Shown in pieces: positions 50,264 to 59,042 of a stretch of 64,000 bases of DNA. This DNA comes from Nucisporomicrobium flavum (GTDB lineage Bacteria > Actinomycetota > Actinomycetes > Mycobacteriales > Micromonosporaceae), in NCBI RefSeq assembly GCF_016464385.1, contig NZ_JADMLH010000011.1:1-64000 (forward strand), in the 5' to 3' direction. The position numbers and the translations under genes are program-made. Numbering within the stretch: position 1 is the stretch's first letter; each line of letters starts with the position of its first letter. Under the pieces are notes generated by a model. That model saw only the letters and a program-made list of their open reading frames with translations, ran no database searches and was not told where the DNA came from.

Positions 50264-50840
50264 CGAACGGCCCACCACTCCTCACGGCGGACCGGTACGG
50301 CAGCAACGACCGGACCGGGAGGGCGTGCGGCGATCGCTGCTCGCTCGGATCCGCGCCTTCCGGAGGCCGGAGCCGGACGCCCCGCCGTGGCAGGGCCGGC
50401 CCGAGGAGGCGTACCACGTCCTGCAGGATGCCCGTGCGGTGATCGCGCAGGGCTGGATCCAGGATCGCTGGTACGCACGCACCCCTGCCCCACTCCGCCC
50501 CGGGGCGCAGTCGTCCCTCGCGTCGGACAACCGCGGTGGCGCCCCCGCCGCCTGCCTGGTCGGCGCTGTGGTCTATGCCGCCCGGCAGCGCGGACCGGGC
50601 GACGACTTCGTCAAGGCAGGGCCGGCGCTCGATCACCTCTGGGACGCCTGGCAGGAGGCGCGGGGCCTGGGCGGCACCGGGATCGCCGGCTGGGCGGCTC
50701 CCCGGGAGCTCCGCCTGGCCCGCGTATGCGATCTGACGCGGTGGAACGACCAGCCGGGCCGTACCCGCGAGGAGGTCCTGGATCTGGTCGACCGCGCCAC
50801 CAGCCGCGCGGTCATGGCAGCGATGAACCGGCTGCGCTGA
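50247..50840 (+). CDS. DUF6197-family protein
   Basis: 197-residue soluble protein. AYHVLQDARAVIAQGWIQDRWYA, CLVGAVVYAARQ and LTRWNDQPGRTREEVLDLVDRA match the actinobacterial DUF6197 pattern (a small all-alpha family). The N-terminal 45 residues are charged and non-conserved. It overlaps the universal stress gene by 17 nt. No function is known. Confidence 0.75.
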   Translation: MTRTIDERPTTPHGGPVRQQRPDREGVRRSLLARIRAFRRPEPDAPPWQGRPEEAYHVLQDARAVIAQGWIQDRWYARTPAPLRPGAQSSLASDNRGGAPAACLVGAVVYAARQRGPGDDFVKAGPALDHLWDAWQEARGLGGTGIAGWAAPRELRLARVCDLTRWNDQPGRTREEVLDLVDRATSRAVMAAMNRLR

Positions 50841-50903
50841 CGCCGGCGGGCCTGTCTCGCGGCGGCGCCGCCATCGCTGCCGGGGGAGGGAGTCGGCCGG
50901 GCG

Positions 50904-52043
50904 TCAGTCCTGCGGCGTGGCCTCACGGCGGCGCGCGGCCACGCTGAACCAGCCCCGCCGGACCTGCCAGGACACCTCGCGGGCGAACCAGTTGCGGGCC
51001 CGCAGCAGCAGGAGGATGAACGGCAGCGAGGTCGCCGGCATGGCGAACACCTTGACGCCGCCGGCCCCGCTGGGGTCGGGATCGATCGCGAACAGCACGG
51101 CGGCGACCGCTGTCACCAGCACCCGGAGCGCGGCCAGCGCGAACGTCGGCCGGTGCAGGTTCTGGCGGATCAGCGCCCGGGTCGGGCCGGACAGCGCCCG
51201 CAGTCGCCACCGGACGTACGCCGCCGCGCCGGCAAGACCGCATCCGGCCGTCACCACGGCCGCCCCGACGCCGGCCGGGCCGTCGACCTGTGCCCGTACC
51301 GCCAGTGCGGCCAGCGACGCGGCGATCGCGATCAGGCTGGCGATGTCGGTGATCAGCCAGAGCGCCGCCCGGGCGCTGCGGGTGGCCATACGCACGACGG
51401 ACTCGTCGGTCGGCGCGGCGGCGAGGGACGCCGCCAGCAACGGCGACGCGCTCAGCGCGTACCCGCGACCGGCGTCCAGCTCCGCCAGCGAGGACAGCGC
51501 GACCGGGTCGTCGGGGGCCAGCGCCAGGGCGCGCTCGTACGCCGTCCGCGCCGCGCCGAACCGGGCCATGCGGCGCTGCACGTCACCCTCGGCGACGTAC
51601 GCCATCGGGTCCTCGGGCGCGAGTTGCCGTGCCCGTGCCACGGCCCGGTCGGCGGCCGCGATGTTGCCGGTGCCGCCGGCGCCGAGCAGCGCGTACACCA
51701 TCACGAGCTCGTTGCGGTGATCCTCGGGGTCCAGTTCGCGCGCGGTGTGCGCCGCGGCGAGGCCCTCACGGATGCGCCCGGTCTCCAGCATCAGGGCGGC
51801 GAGCTGGCGGTGGGCGAGAGGGAACTCCGGCGCCAGCGCGGCGGCGTGGGCGGCCACCGAGATCGCCTCGTCGTGGCGCCCGCCGGCGTGCCGGCACGCG
51901 CTGAGCAGGACGAGCGCGACCACGTCGTCCGGGTGCTCCGCGAGGTGCCGCTCGACCAGCGGCGCGGCGTCGTCGGGGCGTCCCACGGCCAGCAGGTGCC
52001 GCACCCGGGCCGCCATCTCCTCGAGCGGTGCCGGCGGGGTCAC
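50904..52043 (-). CDS. TPR protein with C-terminal membrane helices, partner of AAA+ ATPase
   Basis: 379-residue protein starting at GTG 52043, which overlaps the ATPase stop as GTGA. Residues about 1-190 are classical TPRs (AHPDDVVALVLLSACRHAGG, AYERALALAPDDPVALSSLAEL). The C-terminal half has three or four membrane helices (LITDIASLIAIAASLAALAV, AAVVTAGCGLAGAAAYV, LRVLVTAVAAVLFAI) and a basic end. It is probably a membrane anchor or substrate adaptor for the ATPase; inference from coupling. Confidence 0.8.
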   Translation of the reverse strand: MTPPAPLEEMAARVRHLLAVGRPDDAAPLVERHLAEHPDDVVALVLLSACRHAGGRHDEAISVAAHAAALAPEFPLAHRQLAALMLETGRIREGLAAAHTARELDPEDHRNELVMVYALLGAGGTGNIAAADRAVARARQLAPEDPMAYVAEGDVQRRMARFGAARTAYERALALAPDDPVALSSLAELDAGRGYALSASPLLAASLAAAPTDESVVRMATRSARAALWLITDIASLIAIAASLAALAVRAQVDGPAGVGAAVVTAGCGLAGAAAYVRWRLRALSGPTRALIRQNLHRPTFALAALRVLVTAVAAVLFAIDPDPSGAGGVKVFAMPATSLPFILLLLRARNWFAREVSWQVRRGWFSVAARRREATPQD

Positions 52044-53326
52044 CGCAGCAGCTTCCGAGCCTTGAGGTACGCGACGAGGTCGTCGTACGCGCCGCCCTCG
52101 TTGCTGAACATCGCGACGTTGCGGGCCGTGGCGAACCACGGGCCGGTGGACGGCCGGACCTCGCCGAGGGCCCGGTCGAAGTCGTGCTGCCCGATCATCC
52201 GGACCTTGCCGCTGCGCATCGAGTCGGCCATCGCGTACTCGGCCGCCGTCTCGCACAGGTGGGTCAGGTCGGCGCCGGAGAAGTCCTCGGTCGCCGCGAC
52301 GATCCGGGGCAGGTCGATGCCCGCGATCGGCCGGTCGCGCAGGTTGAGCCGGAGGATCGCGTCCCGGGCCGCGGCGTCCGGCGGCAGCACCAGCACCATC
52401 CGGTCGAGCCGGCCGGGACGGCGCAACGCGGGGTCGACCTGCCAGGGCGTGTTCGTCGCGGCGAGCACGAACACCCCCTCGTTGTCGGCGTCGATGCCGT
52501 CCAGCTCGGCGAGCAGCTGATTGCCCACGGTCCGCATCGAGCTGGAGTGGGTCTGAGAGCGCTTCTGGCCGAGGGCGTCGACCTCGTCCAGGAAGAGCAC
52601 GCACGGGGCGTTACGCCGCGCGGTCTGGAACAGCTCGTGCAGGTTGCGCTCGGAGTTGCCGATCCACATGTCCAGCACGTCGACGATGGACAGCGACATG
52701 AACCGGGCGCCCATCTCGCCGGCCACGGCCCGTGCCAGGAACGTCTTGCCGCAGCCGGGCGGGCCGTACAGCATCAGGCCGCCGCGCAGGCTCTTGCCGT
52801 ACAACTTGCGCAGTTCCGGGTCGCGCAGCGGGCCCAGGAAGGAGAGCTCGAGGCGCTCCTTGACGGCGTCCATGCCGCCGACGTCGGCCAGCCGCACCTT
52901 CGACGACTCGACGTCGAACTGCCGGTCGCCATCCCCGCGGACCGGTTCCGGCAGATCACCTGCGGGATTGCGGACGGGCGGGGCGCCGGGCGGTGGCTCC
53001 CCGGTGACGTAGCGGGGCGGCACGACATCGGACAGCTCCTGCTCGTACGCCATCAGCGGGTCGTCCGGAGCGGGACCGGCGGTCGTGGCCGCAGGCGGAC
53101 CGACCGGCCCGGCACCGGGCGCGGTCGCGGTGAGGGCGCGCCGCATGAGCCCCTGCGCGGCCTGGTTCCCGGGATCCCGCGCGAGCACCAGCCCGACATG
53201 CGGCACCGCGTCGGCGGCCCGGCCGAGGTCGACGAGCACCCCGGCTACGTGCAGGCGCAGCGTCAGGTCGTCGGGGCGCGCCTCGAGGGCGGCGGTGAGG
53301 CTGGTGATCAGGGCGTCGTCGCTCAT
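52040..53326 (-). CDS. AAA+ ATPase (FtsH/VPS4/spastin-like core) with N-terminal TPR
   Basis: 428-residue cytoplasmic ATPase. The N-terminal 65 residues are TPR-like (SLTAALEARPDDLTLRLHVA), followed by a Pro/Ala linker. The classical AAA domain has Walker A LYGPPGCGKT (188-195 core), Walker B LFLDEVDAL (244 onward), sensor AATNTPWQVDPALRRPGRLDRM with the Arg finger region, and a C-terminal helical lid (FSGADLTHLCETAAEYAM). There is no protease domain, so it is a remodeller or unfoldase. The coupled TPR membrane protein is the likely partner. Confidence 0.9.
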   Translation of the reverse strand: MSDDALITSLTAALEARPDDLTLRLHVAGVLVDLGRAADAVPHVGLVLARDPGNQAAQGLMRRALTATAPGAGPVGPPAATTAGPAPDDPLMAYEQELSDVVPPRYVTGEPPPGAPPVRNPAGDLPEPVRGDGDRQFDVESSKVRLADVGGMDAVKERLELSFLGPLRDPELRKLYGKSLRGGLMLYGPPGCGKTFLARAVAGEMGARFMSLSIVDVLDMWIGNSERNLHELFQTARRNAPCVLFLDEVDALGQKRSQTHSSSMRTVGNQLLAELDGIDADNEGVFVLAATNTPWQVDPALRRPGRLDRMVLVLPPDAAARDAILRLNLRDRPIAGIDLPRIVAATEDFSGADLTHLCETAAEYAMADSMRSGKVRMIGQHDFDRALGEVRPSTGPWFATARNVAMFSNEGGAYDDLVAYLKARKLLR

Positions 53327-53388
53327 GGCCCGAGCAGGATACGGGAAACGCGGACGCGGGCCTGAGGGGAGCCGCGTACTGTGCGGTC

Positions 53389-53868
53389 GTGGACGAGCTG
53401 ATCGAGCTGTATGCCGGTTCCCGTGCCGCCCTGCGGCCGTTGTTCGAGCTGGCCGAGGACTCGGTGGCCCAGCTCGACTCCTACCTCGATGACGGCCGGG
53501 TCCTGGTGGCGGTGTCGGGCGGCGAGGTGATCGGTCACCTGCAGCTGGTCGACGGCGGCCGTCCCGGAGAATTCGAGATCAAGAACATGGCCGTCCGGGA
53601 GACCCACCAGGGAAGCGGCGTCGGCCGGCGGCTGGTACGGGCGGCGATCGAGCTGGCGGCATCCGAGGCGGGTACCACGCTCCGGGTCGCCACGGCGGCC
53701 GCCGGCATCGGCAATCTGCGCTTCTACCAGCGGCAGGGCTTTCGGATGCGCTCGGTGGACCGGGACGCGTTCACGCCGGCGACCGGGTACCCGCAGCAGA
53801 TCGTCATCGACGGCATCCCGCTGCGTGACCGCGTGTGGCTGGACCAGGACCTGGCCGCTGAGCGGTAG
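53389..53868 (+). CDS. GNAT-family N-acetyltransferase
   Basis: 159-residue acetyltransferase with the acetyl-CoA loop VRETHQGSGVGRRLVRAAIE (QGSGVG) and the C-terminal GIGNLRFYQRQGFRMRSVDRD. GTG 53389 lies 6 nt after TACTGT (53377-53382), a probable leaderless start. It is divergent from the AAA+ gene and convergent with the DUF1996 gene. Substrate unknown. Confidence 0.88.
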   Translation: MDELIELYAGSRAALRPLFELAEDSVAQLDSYLDDGRVLVAVSGGEVIGHLQLVDGGRPGEFEIKNMAVRETHQGSGVGRRLVRAAIELAASEAGTTLRVATAAAGIGNLRFYQRQGFRMRSVDRDAFTPATGYPQQIVIDGIPLRDRVWLDQDLAAER

Positions 53869-53900
53869 ACGCCCGGCACGGCTCGGAGTGGTCGCGCCCC

Positions 53901-53944
53901 GTCTCGTGCCGCCGGCGACCTGGGAGGGCCGGGCGGCACGAGAC
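53901..53944. terminator. Bidirectional terminator
   Basis: Perfect 13-bp arms GTCTCGTGCCGCC / GGCGGCACGAGAC with an 18-nt loop between the convergent acetyltransferase and DUF1996 genes. Confidence 0.75.
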
Positions 53945-53951
53945 CGCGCGT

Positions 53952-55685
53952 TCACCGGCCCGAGCAGGTGCGGGCCTTGTTGATGCAGGTCGCGATGCGC
54001 TGCATCGTGCGGGCGGAGTTGACGTTGACGAAGTCGTCGTGGTCGGAGAAGGGGTTGTGGTCCTCCTCGGGGAAGGAGTCGAGCGCGTACTGGCCCCTGG
54101 TCTGGACGTCGCGGGGGATGGCGTACGAGATCGTGATCCGTAGCTGGGGGATGGCCACGAAGCCCGCGGGGCAGGCGCCGGTCGTCCTGTCGGCGAACGC
54201 GACATGGCTGCGGTGGTTCGTGCTGTCGGTGTTCCTGCCGTCCCAGCAGCCCGGGAAGTCGTGGACGCGCTGCACCTGCCGGCCGGCCGGGCAGACGGGG
54301 TACCGGTCGGAGAGCCGGTCGGCGAACCCGGAGCAGGTCCAGGCGGCGCGGGCGTTGGCCGGGCCGCGGCTGGTGGGTTTCGCGTCGCCGGTGAGGGCGC
54401 GCAGGAACTTCGGCATGGGTACGACCTTGGCGGTGGCGTTGCCGCGGTACTCGATCAGCACGGAGGACGGCCGCACGATCCCGCCGGTGTTGTTGGGCAG
54501 CTCCAGGTTCGGTCCCTGCGGGGCGGGCAGCGCGGTGCCGGGCGTGCTGCTCTGCGCATCGACGGTGCAGGTGGCGAGGGCGCCGAGGTTCCGGGGCCGG
54601 TCGGCGTGGCGGCCGATGGCGGTGGCGATGCGGTCGAGCACGGCGGTGCGCCGGGCGTTGAGCGGTCCGAGGACGGCGTTGGCGACGAAGTCGGGGCCGC
54701 CCTGGCCGCGGGTCGTGACCAGGCGTTCGTCGGCCTCGGCGATCTGCCGGTCCAGCTCGGCGAGGTTCCTGTCCACCTCGGCGACAGCGGGTGCGGGGAC
54801 GCCCGGGAGCTTGTCGCGTACGGTCGGGCAGCGGACCTGAGCCGAGGCGACAGTGCGGGCCTTGACCTCGGCGGCGGTGTGCCGCATGGCCGCGTGCATG
54901 CCGTCGTAGCTGACGTCGCACTCGACGAGCGAGACGAGCCCGGAGCTGCGGCCGCCGCCGGCCGTGATGCTGTCGCTGATGCCCTTGATGAGCCGGGCGC
55001 GTTCGGTCCTCAGGGACGCGAGGAGCGCGTCGTTGGCGCGGGCGTCGATGCGTCCGCGGCTGTTCGCCATGCGCTCGTCGGCCCGGGCGGTCGCCTCGTC
55101 GAGGCTGCGTAGCCGGGCGAGGACGGCCTGGCGCGCGCCGGCCGGCACGGCGGGGAGCCGGTCGCGCACCCTCGGGCACGTCACGGTGGGCGTGGTGCTG
55201 GCGAGGGCCTGGCGTACGGCCGTGGCGGACCGTACCGAGCGGTCGATGCGGACCACGGGCCAGAAGTACGACGACTTGTCGCCGTTGGTGCAGGTGGTGC
55301 CGGACGCGTCGAGGTCGGCGTCCGACGAGGTCGCGGTGATGGCGAGGTTGCCGACGAAGTCGTGCACGTGTTCGGCGCCGTTCCTGATCCCGGGTTGCGC
55401 GACCGGGTTGTCGGGGCTGAACTTGCCGTTGCCGTTCGTGCCGCAGTCGACGACGAAACGGCCACGGGAGCCGTTCGCGCGGACCCGGGGAACCGTGACG
55501 TTCGGCCGTACGGTTTCGATCGCGACGTATTGCTGCAGCTCGGTGGCCGCGTCGGCGGTGCCCTTGCCGCCCGCGGAGACGAACGTGACGGTGAGGGCGC
55601 CCGTCGCGGCCAGGACGGCGGCGGCGATGCCGATCCTGGCGTGGCGCGATCGCATCAGTGCATGTCGTGGTCCGGGGATTCGCAC
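53952..55685 (-). CDS. Secreted DUF1996-type protein with internally duplicated insert
   Basis: 577-residue exported protein; GTG 55685 has GAGGAG 8 nt upstream, and an ATG at 55655 is an alternative. Signal region about 1-47 (IGIAAAVLAATGALTVTF). DUF1996 features are split: an N-terminal part (GAEHVHDFVGN, CTNGDKSSYFWPV) and a C-terminal part (VHDFPGCWDGRNTDSTNHRS, EEDHNPFSDHDDFVN). Between them lie two related helical segments, each starting VxCPxVRDxLPxVPA and continuing LxxLDxxxAxADER (about 167-245 and 295-375). The insert separates the halves of the family domain. Function unknown; fungal and actinobacterial DUF1996 proteins are secreted. Confidence 0.82.
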   Translation of the reverse strand: MRIPGPRHALMRSRHARIGIAAAVLAATGALTVTFVSAGGKGTADAATELQQYVAIETVRPNVTVPRVRANGSRGRFVVDCGTNGNGKFSPDNPVAQPGIRNGAEHVHDFVGNLAITATSSDADLDASGTTCTNGDKSSYFWPVVRIDRSVRSATAVRQALASTTPTVTCPRVRDRLPAVPAGARQAVLARLRSLDEATARADERMANSRGRIDARANDALLASLRTERARLIKGISDSITAGGGRSSGLVSLVECDVSYDGMHAAMRHTAAEVKARTVASAQVRCPTVRDKLPGVPAPAVAEVDRNLAELDRQIAEADERLVTTRGQGGPDFVANAVLGPLNARRTAVLDRIATAIGRHADRPRNLGALATCTVDAQSSTPGTALPAPQGPNLELPNNTGGIVRPSSVLIEYRGNATAKVVPMPKFLRALTGDAKPTSRGPANARAAWTCSGFADRLSDRYPVCPAGRQVQRVHDFPGCWDGRNTDSTNHRSHVAFADRTTGACPAGFVAIPQLRITISYAIPRDVQTRGQYALDSFPEEDHNPFSDHDDFVNVNSARTMQRIATCINKARTCSGR

Positions 55686-55826
55686 GCTGCTCTCCTCGAG
55701 ATCGAGTCGTCGACGGCTCGGCTCAGCCGTCGGGCAGCGGTACGGCGCCCCGCCCGGCCCCGGACGGGTCGCACGGCAAGCGTCAGAAGACGGTAAGGAT
55801 TGCGCCGCGGCGCCGACGGGGTGCGG

Positions 55827-56777
55827 TCACGCGGGGAGCAGCACGTCCTCGAGTGGGCGCCGGGGCGTGCCGCCGGCCGGTGTGCCGTACCCGATGCGCA
55901 GCACCATCTGCACCCACAGGGCCGCGTGCGGGTCGATGAGCCGGCGCCGCACGGCCGGGACCTCCACCGGCTGGCTGATCGGCGTCGTGGCCAGGCCCTT
56001 CCAGGTCGCGGTGAGCAGCACCCGTTGCAGCGCCTGCCCGGCGCGCAGCCAGTCGCTGCACTGGTCGGCCGCGGTGGCGAGCACCAGGATCGTCGGGCGC
56101 GGCTCGAACTTCTCACAGCGTCGCAGGCCCGGCCACAGGCCGGAGAAGTCGCGGGTCGGCACCGTCTCGAGCGCGTCCCACGGCCCGGCCGCCGACTCCG
56201 GGATGCCGTCGTGGCGCCGGATCCTGTCCCGGGTCCAGCGGGCGAGCTCGTCGTGGTAGCCGGGCCGGGACTGCAGCCAGCCGTCCGCGGACCGGGCCAT
56301 GCCGAGGATCGCGTCCCGGCCGGGCGGTTGGGCCACGGCCAGCACGGCGCCTTCCTTGTACGCCGCGGCGCGCAGCTCCTCGACGACGGCGGCGGGAACC
56401 GCGGCCTGGGCGAACGGCCGCCGGTTGGTGTGCCGGTGCGGGATGGCGGACGCGAGCGCCTCCACGGCGGACGTGGCGGGGCCCGGGTTCGTCGGCGTCA
56501 CCCGGGCCACGAGGTCGGGTTCGTCCGGCTCGGGGAACAGGGTCACATCCGACCAGAAGCCGGCCTGCCGCAGCGCCAGGCGCAGGTTGAACACGGCGGC
56601 GCCCACGCTGATCAGCTGCTCGCGGCCGGCCGGGTCCAGCACGTGCAGACGGCGGCGTGAATCGGCGTACACGTCCACCGCCGCCTCGCGGAAGCGGAAG
56701 CGCCAGGGCTGGCTGTTGTGCAGTGACGGTGCGGCAGTCGCGAGGCGTACGCAATCGGTCAGGATCTGGGTGATCAT
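55827..56777 (-). CDS. Acg-like nitroreductase-fold flavoprotein
   Basis: 316-residue protein of the Acg/Rv3127-type FMN-binding nitroreductase family. DCVRLATAAPSLHNSQPWRFRF is the N-terminal FMN-binding segment, and WLRAGQALQRVLLTATWKGLATTPISQPVEV the C-terminal one. In mycobacteria these proteins belong to the DosR dormancy regulon. ATG 56777 overlaps the stop of the upstream flavin oxidoreductase (ATGA), so both are translated from one mRNA whose leader carries a DevR-like box at 58294. Confidence 0.85.
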   Translation of the reverse strand: MITQILTDCVRLATAAPSLHNSQPWRFRFREAAVDVYADSRRRLHVLDPAGREQLISVGAAVFNLRLALRQAGFWSDVTLFPEPDEPDLVARVTPTNPGPATSAVEALASAIPHRHTNRRPFAQAAVPAAVVEELRAAAYKEGAVLAVAQPPGRDAILGMARSADGWLQSRPGYHDELARWTRDRIRRHDGIPESAAGPWDALETVPTRDFSGLWPGLRRCEKFEPRPTILVLATAADQCSDWLRAGQALQRVLLTATWKGLATTPISQPVEVPAVRRRLIDPHAALWVQMVLRIGYGTPAGGTPRRPLEDVLLPA

Positions 56778-58228
56778 GATTTGTCCCTCAGAGCGGCGGT
56801 GAGCAGGTACCGGACGACGTCGGCGGCGGTGTAGTCGGCGCCGTGCCGGGTCAGGTGCGGGAGGAACGCCAGGTCCTGCCCCAGGGTGACCAGGGGCGGT
56901 TCGAGGTAGCCGTCGGCGCGGCGCTGACCGAGCCCGACGGTGGCGGTCAGGCCGTTGCACAGGCAGCGGCTGCCGACGGTGTCGCCGGCCGCTCCGCCCT
57001 TGCGGACGTACTCGTCGACCGGTTCCGCCGGGCAGCGGTAGCCGACCGCGCCGTTGGGACGACGGTACGGGGTGCGCAGGTAGCCGAGGTCGCACAGCCG
57101 GGGACGATCCGCGTAGACCTGGTCGTCGGCGGCGGTGCCGGTGAGGGCGGCGAGTTTGAAGGGGAATCCCGTCGGGGAGGCCCGCACGTCGTTGCGGACG
57201 GTCAGCGTTCCGTCGGCCGCCTCCCGCAGCAGCCGCTGCCTCAGACCGTCGTCGAGGCCGGACTCGCGGCACAACGCGAACGCCGTGCCGACCTGGATAC
57301 CCGTCGCGCCGGCGGCCCGCGCCGCGGCCAGCCGTTCAGGGCTGCTCTGCGCGCCGGCGAGCCAGAACGGCAGGCCCAGCGCGGCGACCTTCGGCACGTC
57401 GATGTGGTCGCGCGGCCCGTACACCGGCTCGCCGTCGTCGTCGAGGGTGAGCCGTCCCCGCGGCCGGGCGCTGTGCCCGCCGGCGACCGGTGTCTCCAGG
57501 ACGAAGCCGTCCGGGCGGGTGACCGGGTCCCGGGCGAGGTAGACGGCAAGGGTGGCGGAGGAGACGATGGCCAGCAGCCGCGGCCGGCGCACCGGCTCGG
57601 GCACCTCACCCAGGACCTCGCGCGGGTCGAGGGTGACGTGGTGGTCCTCGTCCGGCAGAGCGCCGTGCACGGTGACCGTCAGGCGGGCGGGACGGTGGGC
57701 GGCCAGGGTGTCCAGCAGGCCGGGGATCTCCGTGGGCAGGCCCGCGCCCATCAGCACGTAGTCGACGCCGGCGAGCATCGCCCCGTACACGGCGGCCGGG
57801 GTCGCCGTCTGGATCTTCTCGAGGAGGTTCATCCCGATCGGGCCGTCGTGGCCCTCCTTGGCCAGGAAAACCTCGACGAAGGCGCCGGCGACGGCCAGCT
57901 GCTGCGCCTGGAGCCGGGTCCGCAGGCCGAGCTTCGGCACCGGCCGCATCGGCCGGCCGCCGGCGAGCCCGCCGGGCACGAAGTACCGGCGCAGCACCGC
58001 CTCGGCCACCGCGGGCGCCGGGAACCGCGCGAGGGCGCGCCGGACGTGCCCGCCGTCATCGCCGGTCTGCAGGCGCCGGGCCAGCAGGGCGTCCAGGGCG
58101 ACGCCGGAGACGACCCCCAGCTGCCCGCAACGCGCGACGGCCCGCGCCAGCCGCCACCCGGAAACACCGACGCCCATCCCGCCCTGGACGATCGCCGGCG
58201 GTGCCGTGCTCCGTGTGGCGTCAGCCAT
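56774..58228 (-). CDS. Nitronate-monooxygenase-like flavin oxidoreductase
   Basis: 484-residue TIM-barrel FMN enzyme (2-nitropropane dioxygenase superfamily): PAIVQGGMGVGVSGWRLARAV at the start, IGMNLLEKIQ, and the phosphate-binding GATGIQVGTAFALCRESGL. It is longer than typical Nmo (about 350), and the C-terminal region has several Cys (RLCDLGYLRTPYRRPNG, GSRCLCNGLT) that might bind a metal. This longer form resembles the PfaD-like branch. AGGAGACGCAGG supports ATG 58228. It is coupled to the Acg-like gene. Confidence 0.83.
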   Translation of the reverse strand: MADATRSTAPPAIVQGGMGVGVSGWRLARAVARCGQLGVVSGVALDALLARRLQTGDDGGHVRRALARFPAPAVAEAVLRRYFVPGGLAGGRPMRPVPKLGLRTRLQAQQLAVAGAFVEVFLAKEGHDGPIGMNLLEKIQTATPAAVYGAMLAGVDYVLMGAGLPTEIPGLLDTLAAHRPARLTVTVHGALPDEDHHVTLDPREVLGEVPEPVRRPRLLAIVSSATLAVYLARDPVTRPDGFVLETPVAGGHSARPRGRLTLDDDGEPVYGPRDHIDVPKVAALGLPFWLAGAQSSPERLAAARAAGATGIQVGTAFALCRESGLDDGLRQRLLREAADGTLTVRNDVRASPTGFPFKLAALTGTAADDQVYADRPRLCDLGYLRTPYRRPNGAVGYRCPAEPVDEYVRKGGAAGDTVGSRCLCNGLTATVGLGQRRADGYLEPPLVTLGQDLAFLPHLTRHGADYTAADVVRYLLTAALRDKS

Positions 58229-58293
58229 CCTGCGTCTCCTGTCCTCGCCCGGTGTGCGGTGCGAGCTTGCGGAACCATGGGCACCGCCGGACA

Positions 58294-58307
58294 GAGGCTT
58301 AAGTCCC
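58294..58307 (-). promoter_or_regulatory. DevR/DosR-like box
   Basis: On the minus strand GGGACTTAAGCCTC matches 12 of 14 positions of the mycobacterial DosR core GGGACTWWAGTCCC. It lies 66 nt upstream of ATG 58228, in front of a nitroreductase operon whose homologues are DosR-controlled. Confidence 0.55.
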
Positions 58308-58316
58308 GCCGGGCCG

Positions 58317-58784
58317 TCAGACACCGTGCAGGGCCAGGGCCAGGAAAGCGGCGCCCATCGCGGTGAACACGGCACCGAGCGCGAGCACCAGCACGGTGAT
58401 CTGCCACGCCTGGTAAGCCCCGAGCAGCGCCCCCCGCAGGCTCTGACCCATGAACGCGGTCTCGCGCAGCCGGGCCAGCCGGTCATCGGTGCGGCCCCCG
58501 GCCATCCACTCGTCGGCGATCTCGGAGTACGTTCGGCCGCCGGTCGCCTTCGCCACGTGCGCCCCGATGAGCTCCGCGAACGCCCTGGCCTGCGCGCCCG
58601 TGTGCACCGGCGTCCCGGCGTAGCGGTGCAGGCCGGCGGGCAGACCCTCGTCGGCGGGGAAGGTGATCCGCTGCTGCGCCAGCTCGCTGGTGACGCTCCG
58701 CCGGCCCACGAGACCCTGCACGATCATGGTGGGTCCGGCGACGAGGAGGACCGCTGCGGTCAGGCCGAGAAGAATCGCAATCAT
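58317..58784 (-). CDS. Two-helix membrane protein of unknown function
   Basis: 155-residue protein with an N-terminal helix (MIAILLGLTAAVLLVAGPTMI), a soluble middle section (about 30-115) and a C-terminal helix (ITVLVLALGAVFTAMGAAFLALAL). No known motif. GGTGG precedes ATG 58784. Its end is 9 nt before the DevR-like box of the next operon, and a second, weaker box lies 37 nt upstream of its own start. Confidence 0.7.
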   Translation of the reverse strand: MIAILLGLTAAVLLVAGPTMIVQGLVGRRSVTSELAQQRITFPADEGLPAGLHRYAGTPVHTGAQARAFAELIGAHVAKATGGRTYSEIADEWMAGGRTDDRLARLRETAFMGQSLRGALLGAYQAWQITVLVLALGAVFTAMGAAFLALALHGV

Positions 58785-58820
58785 GCCACCCAGCGTCCGG
58801 TCGCAAAGCCCGGCGCGGCA

Positions 58821-58834
58821 GGGCATCAAGCCCC
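58821..58834 (-). promoter_or_regulatory. Second, weaker DevR-like box
   Basis: Minus-strand GGGGCTTGATGCCC resembles the DosR half-site pattern GGGxCTT....GCCC and lies 37 nt upstream of ATG 58784. It is weaker than the box at 58294. Confidence 0.35.
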
Positions 58835-59006
58835 ATGATCGGTACGGCCAGAGGTCCCGCCATGAGAGCTGGTGGTTCCGCCCGGACCATCTTTGTGACC
58901 GTTCACAGCGCGGGCAGATATCGATGAGCATCACTTGACACCCTGGTGGGGGTGGCCGATGCTCGAAGCAGTGCATCGGCAGCGGGCCCATCTGCTCGAC
59001 CAATCT

Positions 59007-59020
59007 TGTTATCGGTAACA
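59007..59020. promoter_or_regulatory. LacI-type operator before the pectinesterase
   Basis: TGTTA-TCGG-TAACA, perfect palindrome with the central-CG, TTA/TAA form of LacI-family sites, 22 bp upstream of ATG 59043. A second palindrome TGTGA-CCGT-TCACA lies at 58894-58907; its spacing is 2 bp too short for a standard CRP site. No lacI-like gene is in the window. Confidence 0.55.
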
Positions 59021-59042
59021 TTTATCGAGAAAGCAGGCGCCC

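Noticed and set aside
58894..58907. CRP-type binding site TGTGA-N4-TCACA
   Set aside because: Actinobacterial CRP/GlxR sites have N6 between the half-sites; the spacing is 2 bp short, so I mention it only as a palindrome.
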